A stretch of 64,000 bases of DNA, from positions 5,828,001 to 5,892,000 of the forward strand of contig OZ038532.1 of NCBI GenBank assembly GCA_964036665.1, read 5' to 3'. A program made the position numbers and the translations under genes. This DNA comes from Gordius sp. MW1. Taxonomy: Eukaryota > Nematomorpha > Gordioida > Gordea > Gordiidae. The notes under the pieces are model-generated. The model was not told where the DNA came from. It searched no databases and saw nothing but the letters and a program-made list of their open reading frames with translations. This document shows positions 60,401 through 64,000 of the stretch, one piece after another (position 1 is the first letter of the stretch; each line of letters opens with the position of its first letter).

Positions 60401-61101
60401 TTTATGCTTCTGAAAATGACTTTTATTTTGCTTTCACAAATACACTAGCTCATGACCGCTGGTTGGCTTTAATTTTTTGACCTCCCCCGAGCCCAAATTC
60501 CATTATTGTTTATGGGCTCGACTGATTAGCTTTAAACATAAATTTCTTCGGGCAACTTGTCTAAGTTGTTGCTTTATATATGGGATAATTGCGAAACTGG
60601 CTAAATGATTTCCAGCAAATTATTACGACCGTTGCTTACTTCTACCTTATCTGACCCCGGCCAGAGGCCAAAATTTTGGTTAATAGCTTATATTTGCTGT
60701 TTTGTAAATTTCTTTGGGTAACTTTTATGCCTAGTTATCGCATCAAGTCATGTCACGAAAGGCACGTGTCCGATTGCTTTTACGATACGACGTTAGAAGT
60801 TAAGCCAGAGAGGGGAGATAAGTTGGCAGAACACTCACTTAAACCCCACGATTATTCCGCGCCACCCGGTGTTAACGAAACAACTTTTAACGAATCCTTA
60901 CGACAAGGTTACTTAATCTTGAATCTAGTCGATCACGTTGGCACTCTGGAAGGTTCTGTGCCCACCTCTCTTGGTCCCATCCAAAGCATGAGACTCAAAA
61001 TACATTCCACTAGTCCCTTTTGGATCACAATCAGCGAAGTAACCACAAAATTCTTTTTCATTATTTCAATATACACTTGGGCGTTGCCAAGGCCCTCTTA
61101 A
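32970..61101 (+). CDS. MGAT4: GnT-IV (MGAT4-like) N-glycan-branching glycosyltransferase, 12 exons
   Basis: Predicted exons: 32970-33069, 33217-33415, 49908-50032, 50172-50305, 50721-50767, 51044-51157, 51268-51343, 56869-56980, 57619-57746, 58036-58143, 58502-58695 and 60735-61101. All introns are GT-AG and every phase matches, giving about 567 codons (vertebrate MGAT4A/B are about 535-550). Family knowledge (GT54): in the Golgi lumen the enzyme adds GlcNAc in beta1,4 linkage to the alpha1,3-mannose arm of N-glycans, followed by a C-terminal lectin-like domain. Visible motifs are GVPSAKR, SPPQSFYP, GDSKERM, WRTKQ, the metal-binding LEDD, LGFIG, KPVDWLL and FQHVG. Exon 5's acceptor is uncertain (50721 or 50730), and the first two exons are less certain than the rest. 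The gene looks intact despite introns full of transposons. Whether it is MGAT4A-, B- or C-like cannot be decided here. Confidence 0.9.
33479..33620 (+). mobile_element. MITE, GGCGTAGCC family, in MGAT4 intron 2
   Basis: CTAAGCGTAGCCAGC at the left, CTGGCTACCCCCATG at the right, 142 bp, flanked by AAAATTAG on both sides (33471-33478, 33621-33628). It lies 60 bp after exon 2. Confidence 0.85.
33744..34102 (+). repeat. CACTAGTCAACAAATAATAG repeat family, interrupted by a hAT element
   Basis: The head resembles those at 28831 and 43369: AATCAACCGGGAAACGGTCAA, GGTGAACACAAACATG and TACGTCAAGTTTTT follow in order. The sequence seems to continue beyond the hAT element inserted at 34111-35168 (right flank 35169-35300). 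The inverted partner at 46777-47218 is uninterrupted at that site. Confidence 0.6.
34111..35168 (+). mobile_element. hAT-type element (TAGAGAACTGCA ends), copy 1
   Basis: 1,058 bp. The ends TAGAGAACTGCA and TGCAGTTCTTTA are inverted with one mismatch, and the flanks GCTTATAT are identical at 34103-34110 and 35169-35176. Just inside both ends are tandem CCCGACCCGA / CGGGTCGGGT motifs. No transposase was recognised, so it is probably non-autonomous. The second copy, in opposite orientation, is at 44106-46768. Confidence 0.9.
35177..37071. other. AT-rich sequence, no clear gene; one decayed coding-like patch
   Basis: The start (35177-35330) continues the CACTAGTCAAC-family repeat with two G-runs. 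At 35463-35800 the base composition is more even. A frame reads EHKAPPKASSKISQLYLDVH, then a stop, and after a frame change a 68-codon frame (35596-35802) follows. No family was recognised; it may be a dead transposon gene. The remainder shows nothing. Confidence 0.35.
37080..37999 (-). mobile_element. hAT element (CAAGGGTCGGCAACCTG ends)
   Basis: 920 bp, flanked by perfect CCTTAGTC duplications (37072-37079, 38000-38007). The left end CAAGGGTCGGCAACCTG and right end GCGTTGCCTATCCCTG are imperfect inverted repeats of the widespread hAT type that starts 'CAGGGGTCGGCAA'. A GC-rich GGCGCCATGGCGCCC palindrome lies near the right end. A transposase relic on the minus strand sets the orientation. 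Confidence 0.92.
37308..37432 (-). pseudogene. hAT transposase C-terminal dimerisation segment, relic
   Basis: The minus strand reads YSYRATTYNCESLFSNIKYL, then KSKYRTKLTDSHLDNWL. This matches the 'YxCExLFSxxKxxKSKYRSRLTDEHL' signature of hAT transposases and domesticated relatives such as the GTF2IRD2/EPM2AIP1 group. Upstream catalytic parts are missing, so the element is an internally deleted derivative. Confidence 0.78.
38008..38559. other. AT-rich sequence, no gene seen
   Basis: Two short overlapping opposite-strand frames (38167-38383) have no recognisable domain and are probably chance. Confidence 0.4.
38560..40257 (-). mobile_element. Helentron-like element (HINE), complete, in MGAT4 intron 2
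   Basis: On the minus strand it starts with AATTGCTATGCAATTTATGG (ending 40257) and a GTCC microsatellite. It carries GGGTTCGAACCCC and the 'CCTCTACTGATATGGGTCCC' block, then satellite units, the subterminal repeat and the hairpin GGGCCGAAGGCCC ending at 38560. At 1.70 kb it is nearly collinear with 596-2267. The 3' flank is an A-run (GATAAAAAA on the + strand), again a T-run target. Confidence 0.82.
40258..40504. other. Short unique sequence between two HINEs
   Basis: AT-rich, no gene or repeat recognised. Confidence 0.4.
40505..43346 (+). mobile_element. Helentron-like element, long composite copy with both ends
   Basis: It has the 5' motif AATTGCTATGCAATTTATGG at 40505, then GTCC microsatellite, CCCCACCCCTCATCTCTAT blocks, four AACTAGTTATATAATAAACA repeats, satellite (41048-42143), intervening unique and Helitron-like fragments (42144-42670), a tRNA-like stretch (42875-42946), more satellite, the subterminal repeat, and the 3' hairpin (43331-43343). 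At 2.84 kb it is longer than the usual 1.7 kb because of the insert in the middle. The part from 40575 is duplicated at 26037. Confidence 0.78.
40575..43980. repeat. Segmental duplication B, right copy
   Basis: Almost identical to 26037-29441. This copy continues naturally on both sides (5' end of the HINE on the left, C homopolymer and GC-rich repeat on the right), so it is likely the genuine location. Confidence 0.93.
43369..43980 (+). repeat. CACTGGTCAACAAATAATG repeat family, copy before C homopolymer
   Basis: Same head as 28831 (it is the B duplicate). It runs to CTCCGGGGGGGG and GCCCGGA, then into a C-run (43990-44012) and GGGCTCCCCCCTGAAAGAAA. The inverted relative ending at 47218 shares AACACAAATATG and GACGTATAGG-like blocks, so the two could be the arms of a larger inverted-repeat element spanning 43369-47218. 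Confidence 0.5.
44536..45755. mobile_element. Foldback element, complete, arms about 535 bp
   Basis: A 1,220-bp near-palindrome. The left arm 44536-45072 and right arm 45222-45755 are inverted copies, ending TATCGTATCCGGAGATACGA / TCGTATCTCCGGATACGATA. The spacer (45073-45221) holds a direct repeat of about 60 bp (TTTGGAATTCAAATTGCC...GAATGGATAAAATTAT, twice). The flanks are ATGTT on both sides (44531-44535, 45756-45760), a probable 5-bp duplication. Each tip can itself form a hairpin. Each arm holds a GGCGGTGGA/TCCACCGCC stem-loop, one base weaker in this copy. No protein is encoded, so mobility would depend on another element. Confidence 0.85.
45950..46505 (+). mobile_element. Diverged GGCGTAGCC-family MITE material, possibly two nested copies
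   Basis: CATGGCAGTAGCCAGG at about 45953 and CATGGGCGTACCCAGG at about 45990 look like two left ends. CCCCTGGCCCCATG at about 46505 is a right end. Between are G-runs and a threefold repeat of AACTTGACTATTTAAAAATT (about 46038-46140). Boundaries are uncertain. Confidence 0.5.
46777..47218 (-). repeat. CACTRGTCAAC repeat family, inverted copy
   Basis: On the minus strand it reads from about 47218 with AATCAACCAGGAAACGGTCAA, GTGAACACAAATATG and GACGTATAGG-like blocks, on to CTATCTAATTGGCTTATTTT and CCTTAGTGCATGTGAATGATT. The latter blocks flank the hAT element at 34103-35230, where they are split. This copy therefore shows the sequence without that insertion. Confidence 0.6.
47219..47566. other. 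Unique AT-rich sequence, no gene seen
   Basis: No domain or repeat recognised. A CCCGAACCAG...CCCGACCCGC stretch at 47519-47557 resembles the GC-rich interiors of the hAT-type elements. Confidence 0.4.
47567..49080 (+). mobile_element. Helentron-like element (HINE), complete, in MGAT4 intron 2
   Basis: The 5' motif AATTGCTATGCATTTTATGG (one change), GTCC microsatellite, GCCCCACCCC blocks, satellite units with cores at about 48076, 48207, 48333, 48443, 48549 and 48643, CTAACCCTAACCCTT, the subterminal repeat, pyrimidine tract and hairpin GGGCCGAAGGCCC (49067-49079). It is 1.51 kb long. The 5' flank is a T-run (ATCTTTTT) and the 3' flank is TTTTTTTT. Confidence 0.82.
49081..49907. other. End of MGAT4 intron 2, AT-rich with a GC-rich patch
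   Basis: No gene before exon 3. At 49520-49640 a patch with GAGCCGGGCTTGG and AACCCGGCCCGAAACTC resembles the hAT-type elements at 22788 and 34111, without clear ends. Confidence 0.4.
49908..51343 (+). CDS. MGAT4: MGAT4-like exons 3-7: start of catalytic domain
   Basis: Exon 3 carries DPNMFAIYNLLPHLRGN, the family's 'IYxxLPHL' segment. Exon 4 (50172-50305) has DFVIGVPSAKRDGVNYL and TLRSLIMAL, matching the family's 'GIPTVKRE..YL..TL.SL'. Exon 5 is 47 nt long and ends LSLNI. Exon 6 (51044-51157) has EIRSGLLEIVSPPQSFYP and GDSKERM. Exon 7 (51268-51343) has WRTKQVLDIIFLLVYAYG, then FYLQ. The exon 3 donor (GTATTA at 50033) is weak but keeps phase. Introns between them are 45-415 bp except for the 5.5-kb intron after exon 7. 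Confidence 0.88.
53242..53395 (+). mobile_element. MITE, GGCGTAGCC family, nested in hAT copy 2
   Basis: CATGGGCGTAGCCAGG to CTGGCTACGCCCATG, 154 bp, flanked by AAACCTTC / AAACCTTA (7 of 8). hAT copy 1 has the uninterrupted AAACCCTCTAAGGAC at 12276. Confidence 0.9.
53422..53624. mobile_element. 203-bp hAT-type MITE with perfect 20-bp inverted repeats
   Basis: TAGAGTTGTTAAATTGCTAA at 53422 and its exact inverse TTAGCAATTTAACAACTCTA ending at 53624. Both sides carry TAAATTAC (53414-53421, 53625-53632). hAT copy 1 has the single, empty TAAATTAC at 12296-12303. The interior is comparatively GC-rich (CTCGAGGGCCGAGCAGAAAC). No other copy was seen in this window. Confidence 0.95.
54121..55005. other. 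MGAT4 intron 7, AT-rich, nothing recognised
   Basis: No exon or repeat found. One 65-codon minus-strand frame (54848-55045) runs into the piggyBac end and looks fortuitous. Confidence 0.4.
55010..56404 (+). mobile_element. piggyBac-type transposon, decayed, in MGAT4 intron 7
   Basis: 1,395 bp, CACTTCGTAGGTCGGGTGGG to ACCCAACCTACGAAGTG, with TTAA immediately outside each end (55006-55009, 56405-56408), the exact target of piggyBac elements. A second inverted pair (GGGGTAATAATGACCCC near the left end, GGGGTAATTATAACCCC near the right) follows. A transposase fragment remains inside. Confidence 0.88.
55709..55843 (+). pseudogene. piggyBac transposase fragment
   Basis: 45 codons including LPGVKPYGWATKTPLDCFKL, then LFTDEIIKSRVKF, ending at TAA (55841-55843). 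This fits the start of the piggyBac transposase core ('TPLxxFxLFFTDEIIxxIVxxTN'). An acidic stretch (about 55560-55585, GAAGAAGAG) lies upstream, as is usual before this domain. The catalytic Asp residues lie beyond the preserved part and were not found. Confidence 0.7.
56486..56704 (+). mobile_element. MITE, GGCGTAGCC-like, in MGAT4 intron 7
   Basis: CATTGGCGTAGGAGGGGGG to TTAGTTACGCCTATG, 219 bp, flanked by AGTATATG / AGTCTATG (56478-56485, 56705-56712). It is longer and more diverged than its sisters. Confidence 0.7.
56869..61101 (+). CDS. MGAT4: MGAT4-like exons 8-12: LEDD motif, catalytic end and lectin-like domain
   Basis: Exon 8 begins LEDDVISKNNFLTVV, the EDD metal/donor-binding motif of GT54, and ends ...CRLGFIG. 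Exon 9 has KLFHNADLLEL and FYRDKPVDWLL. Exon 10 has FYEPPLFQHVGTKSSLTGKI. Exon 11 has HQNPAAILSTTL and a run (FWGTEPEIGDTIIFQF) that matches the family's '..FFWA..P..GD.I.F.F'. Exon 12 begins YRIKSCHERH, then YDTTLEVKP and FWITISEVTTK, which lines up with the very C-terminus of vertebrate MGAT4. The exon 11 donor lies at 58696 (TA|GTAAAA), avoiding the TAG there. The stop TAA (61099-61101) lies inside a MITE. Confidence 0.9.
57079..57228 (+). mobile_element. MITE, GGCGTAGCC family, in MGAT4 intron 8
   Basis: CATGGGCGTAGCCAGGGGGG to GCTGGCTACGCACATG, 150 bp, lying 98 bp after exon 8. No target duplication could be recognised. Confidence 0.78.
58183..58380 (+). repeat. Tigger-end-like sequence in MGAT4 intron 10
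   Basis: It starts ACAGTCAAAATC 40 bp after exon 10 and holds ATTTAAGCGATTTTTACCAC and TATTATCACTTAAAC, like the terminal and subterminal repeats of the element at 20576. The right boundary is not clear. Confidence 0.4.
58746..58864 (+). mobile_element. MITE, GGCGTAGCC family, in MGAT4 intron 11
   Basis: CATGCTAGCCAGAAATCC to GCTGGCTACGCCCATG, 119 bp, flanked by TAACTTAG on both sides (58738-58745, 58865-58872). It is a shortened copy only 50 bp after exon 11. Confidence 0.85.
59143..59323. mobile_element. 181-bp hAT-type MITE with about 40-bp inverted repeats
   Basis: TAGTGTTGTAAAAACGGCTG at the left mirrors CAGCCGTTTTTACGACACTA at the right, and the match continues inward (GGGTTTTGTTTGGTTGACCTTT / AAAGGTCGACCGAACAAAACCC). 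Both sides carry TCATAATC (59135-59142, 59324-59331). A second, shortened copy is at 61492-61603. Confidence 0.93.
59741..60111. mobile_element. Harbinger-like MITE with TAA target duplications
   Basis: The left end GAGCTTTTCTTAATATCGGA and right end TCCGATATTAAGACAAGCCC are inverted. TAA lies on both sides (59738-59740, 60112-60114), as for PIF/Harbinger elements. Inside, about 110 bp (TTTGCTGCGCAG...CGAATTCACAGC) is duplicated in tandem, the second copy starting with a further GGCTTGTCTATATCGGGA end. A related single end, AATCCGATATTAAGACAAG, is at about 23985 and 30400. Confidence 0.75.
60293..60660 (+). repeat. Old HINE-like 5' end, subfamily 2, in MGAT4 intron 11
   Basis: AATTGCTATGCAACTTATGAG and CTCGCTTTTCGTTGTCGT match the HINE start with changes. 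The following sequence (GCATAATTGCCATGGAAA, TCATGACCGCTGGTTGGCTT, CCCGAGCCCAAAT) is shared with 61229-61740 instead of the main family. No satellite or 3' hairpin. Confidence 0.5.
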
Positions 61102-61214
61102 TAGAAAAATTTGATAAAATTCAGTAAATTTTGCCGAAAATTTCGAAAAATGATCATTTTGCCCTTAACGCATTATATTGCCTCCCTTTAATTCCCATGC
61201 TGGCTAAGCCTATG
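61076..61214 (+). mobile_element. MITE, GGCGTAGCC family, overlapping the MGAT4 stop codon
   Basis: CTTGGGCGTTGCCAAGG to GCTGGCTAAGCCTATG, 139 bp, flanked by AATATACA on both sides (61068-61075, 61215-61222). Its first 26 bases supply the last codons and the TAA of the MGAT4-like reading frame. Confidence 0.85.
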
Positions 61215-61228
61215 AATATACATATTAA

Positions 61229-61740
61229 ATGCTATGCAATTTATGGACTCGCTTTTCGTTGTCCTGTCCGTCTTGTTCTGTCTTGTCCAACTTTTAGTTT
61301 TTTAATAATTGCTATATGGAAACTTATGCCTCTGTAAAAGACTTTTATTTTGCTTTCGCATGTAGACTAGCTGATGACCGCTGGTTGACTTTTATTTTCC
61401 GACCTCGCCCGAGCTTAAATCCTATTTTTCTATTTGTACTCCCACTGACTGCCTATATAAATTTCTTTTGGCAACTTGTCTAGCTTGTTACTAGTGTTGT
61501 AAAACGGCTGGGTTTTGTTTGGTCAACCTTTGGTTTTAGTCGACTAAACATATAAACAAATTAAAGGTTTTTTGTTCTATTTCTCTTAGTCTAGCAAACA
61601 CTAGGTTATTACAAGTCTACTCGTTATATTAGGACGGATAAATGCGAAACTGGATAGATAATAATTCCCTACTAATTAAGGATGACCGTTGCTTACATCT
61701 ATTTTTTCTGACCCTAGCCCGAGGCCAAAATCCTTGTTTG
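61229..61740 (+). repeat. Old HINE-like 5' end, subfamily 2, second copy
   Basis: AATGCTATGCAATTTATGGA and CTCGCTTTTCGTTGTCCTGTC, then blocks parallel to 60293-60660 (GACCGCTGGTTGACTTT, GCAACTTGTCTAGCTTGTTA). It is interrupted by a 112-bp copy of the TAGTGTTGTAAAACGG MITE at 61492-61603. Beyond, GACCCTAGCCCGAGGCCAAA and GACCCCGGCCAGAGGCCGAA recur, so the repeat may extend to about 61880. Confidence 0.5.
61492..61603 (+). mobile_element. Shortened copy of the TAGTGTTGTAAAACGG MITE
   Basis: The left end TAGTGTTGTAAAACGGCTGG is intact. The right end is reduced to AAACACTA, with loss of most of the right inverted repeat. It lies inside the HINE-like repeat at 61229. Confidence 0.65.
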
Positions 61741-63888
61741 ATATTATTTTTTGCTGGTTATACATCTAAGCCTTACTTTTTTGAGCTCATCTCGCATCAA
61801 ACTTTTATGACCCCTTAATATTTGTCGAAGATACACTAATGACCGCTGTTTAACTTTAATTTGTGTGACCCCGGCCAGAGGCCGAAAATCCATTTTTATT
61901 TTTGTGACCGTAGCTTTTAGCCATTTTTTAAAAACAATTATGTATATTCTATGATTTACAGATTTATATAAAAGCAACTGAAGCTAAGGACCATGGACCA
62001 CCATAATTTATTTGATGCTTTTCAATCTCATTCCCCGTCACTACTGAATGTACGCACATTTAATCTCTCGCACCTTATGATTGGAAAATTTAGCGATTTT
62101 AGTCGAAACTTAACAAAAAGCTATAGTCAATCAGCTTTGGAATTTTTTTTTTGTAAAAATTAAATATCAAAATAAACAGTATTGTGGAATTGATTCTTAA
62201 GGAGATCCAAAATTAAATGTTTTGGTTGTATTCTACTAAAATATTTAAGTCTCTTCACCTATCTTATTTATGCAGCCCTCACTTAAAAACTTTGTTATAC
62301 CGTGTTTGTCTACAAATTTTTCAATATATTTATATATTTGTACCGATATTGTTGATTGTTAAAAGTTATTGATCACGTTTTGTAAATTAACCTGACAAAA
62401 TGCACCTTAGAAATTTAAACCAAAAGTCTATAATTTGGGTAAACAATCTTTGTAAAAATAAATTGGGTTGTGTATTACATTGGGAGGTCGCTAATGATGC
62501 TTATTGAAAATATTTAACAGCTTTTATTAGCTATTATGAAGCCATTTTTTGGCTTTTTATATAACCTTGGTCCTTAATGAAATGGCTTAATTAATTAGAC
62601 TTGCGTCACTAGAATATAGGGACTTAAAATGGCGAAAAGTAGGCTAATTAAATCAGCACACTCTATTTAGCATAAATATATATATTTATAATTCTTGAAT
62701 ATCAATAAAAACGATAAGCGAATCATAAATTTTAGGCATAAAATTATAAGCATGTCCAAAAAATTCATTTATTAAAGTGGACCAAAAATGTTTTATAAAT
62801 ACTGATCTTAAATTCTGGACGTCGCTTGCGTAGGTTTTTCTTTAACCTGATAGAAGTTTATTTCCAAATAATTATGTATGTAATATGCTAAAATATATTA
62901 AATTAATGAGCTGGCATTTGTATTAGATTTTACAATTTCCATGGTGATTTTCTGCTTGATGTAAAAGAATTCTTTGGGATCGTGTCTCATGGAGGTTTTA
63001 TATATTGATATTTGTTTGAGGAATTGGCTGCCTTAAGGACCTAAATGACCGAGGGTCGTGGCCACTACTGGTTTGTAATATTTTGCTGTTTAATACAATG
63101 ATTTGAGGCCTTTTGACTACAATGGCAGGGATTTTTGTGAGCTTTAAATCTTAAATTTATTTAGAAAACTCCATCTTGGACAAATGATTAATGCTCACTT
63201 GTTAGAAAAAGAGGTGCTTGACAATTGCGATTAGGTTTTATTTATAAATTTAAACAAAGATATCCTGCTTGGGCATGGGCTTAGCCAGGATTTAGATTAG
63301 GGGTGGAGCAAAACATCCGATTATTTATCTGACCTCAACTAGGTACCTGCAGGGATGGCTTGAAGCACGGGTCCGAGAAATTCTGAGCCGGGCCCGGGCC
63401 TTTAATATCGTTGGCTTTAAAAGCCGGACCCGACTCTGTTAAAAGGAATTTACATTATTATAATAATTTTAAATAAAAATCAAAAATGTTAAACATTCAT
63501 TCATTTCGCGTTATTTTTCATTTTGTGTTTAATTGATCAAAAAAGAAACCTTTATCTTATAGCCAAAAGGATCAAAGAGAATTTATATAGATTGATTTGG
63601 TAAAACTACGCCAGTGTAATCATTATTGTTTTTAAACAAGATGGAGTTGACGTCTTAATATGCTTGAAACATTTATAAATGCTATGAGTGAAATAAAAAG
63701 TGTAATTGAAGGCTCGACATATATTTTAAAAGACAATAAGATTAACAAAATGTCAGGCTTTAATCACCTTTCAAAGATTTTAGGATTGCCAGTGAGGGGT
63801 AGAAGCAGATTTAGAACCGAATTGGCATTTGCTGATTTTATGTTATAAATTCGGAAAACATTTAATAATTTATATCGCAAAAAATAAT
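61741..63888. other. AT-rich sequence downstream of MGAT4, no gene assigned
   Basis: No convincing exon. At 63275 a lone GCATGGGCTTAGCCAGG is a GGCGTAGCC-MITE left end, and at 63358-63430 CGGGCCCGGGCC and CCGGACCCGACTC resemble a hAT-type end. A 62-codon + frame (63660-63848) has no recognisable family. Confidence 0.4.
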
Positions 63889-64000
63889 AAATTCTATGCA
63901 ATTTATGGGCTCACTTTTTGTTGTCCGTCCGTTGTCCATCCGTCCTCCAAGTTATTACACCGGCTTTCAACTTTCTGACTTGCCGGTTCAATCCCCGGAG
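63889..64000 (+). mobile_element. Helentron-like element (HINE), 5' end cut by window edge
   Basis: ATTCTATGCAATTTATGGGC, a GTCCGTCCGTTGTCCATCCG microsatellite and then a tRNA-like tail ending CCGGTTCAATCCCCGGAG at the last base. The layout matches the copy at 2455, where the tRNA-like stretch also follows the microsatellite directly. Confidence 0.65.

Noticed and set aside
63660..63848. 62-codon + frame near the window end
   Set aside because: No family recognised, no splice or composition support.

Overview
The window is about 64 kb of AT-rich eukaryotic, almost certainly invertebrate animal, DNA. It has spliced genes with GT-AG introns, an RTE-type LINE, hAT, piggyBac and Tigger DNA transposons, and a rolling-circle (Helentron-like) repeat family with internal satellites. 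There is no bacterial-type gene organisation, rRNA, CRISPR or intact tRNA gene. The species cannot be named from this sequence; the composite repeat resembles the 'pearl'/HINE elements described in bivalves and the DINE-1 group of insects.

The main gene is a 12-exon GnT-IV (MGAT4-like) N-glycan-branching glycosyltransferase on the + strand, 32,970-61,101. All exon phases match, and the joined reading frame is about 567 codons. Exons 3-12 are certain homologues. Exons 1-2 (signal anchor and stem) lie 16.5 kb upstream across a transposon-packed intron and fit in phase. The last codons and the stop fall inside a small transposon. A second, partial gene (6,002-6,236) encodes the start of a BTB/POZ domain in two exons with a 40-bp intron.

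Layout. 1-4,430: one 3' end, one complete and one partial Helentron-like element (HINE). 4,431-6,675: unique DNA with the BTB fragment. 6,676-13,530: a 132-229 bp tandem repeat split by a nest of HINE in host array, HINE in HINE, and hAT in the inner HINE. 14,681-19,611: foldback-type arms with a decayed RTE LINE (- strand) inserted. 20,576-21,782: a Tigger/pogo element with TA duplications. 22,261-32,252: hAT and MITE copies plus a large near-identical duplication around a 200-N gap, probably an assembly error. 33,416-49,907: MGAT4 intron 2, holding hAT, HINE and foldback elements. 51,344-60,734: further MGAT4 introns with a second hAT copy (itself carrying two MITEs), a piggyBac relic, a Harbinger-like element and several MITEs. 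61,102-64,000: mostly unique DNA with old HINE-like ends and a HINE start cut by the window edge.

Most elements could be delimited to the base by their target-site duplications (8 bp for hAT-type, TTAA for piggyBac, TA for Tigger, TAA for Harbinger-like). In several cases the unoccupied site is present elsewhere in the window, so the insertion history can be read directly.
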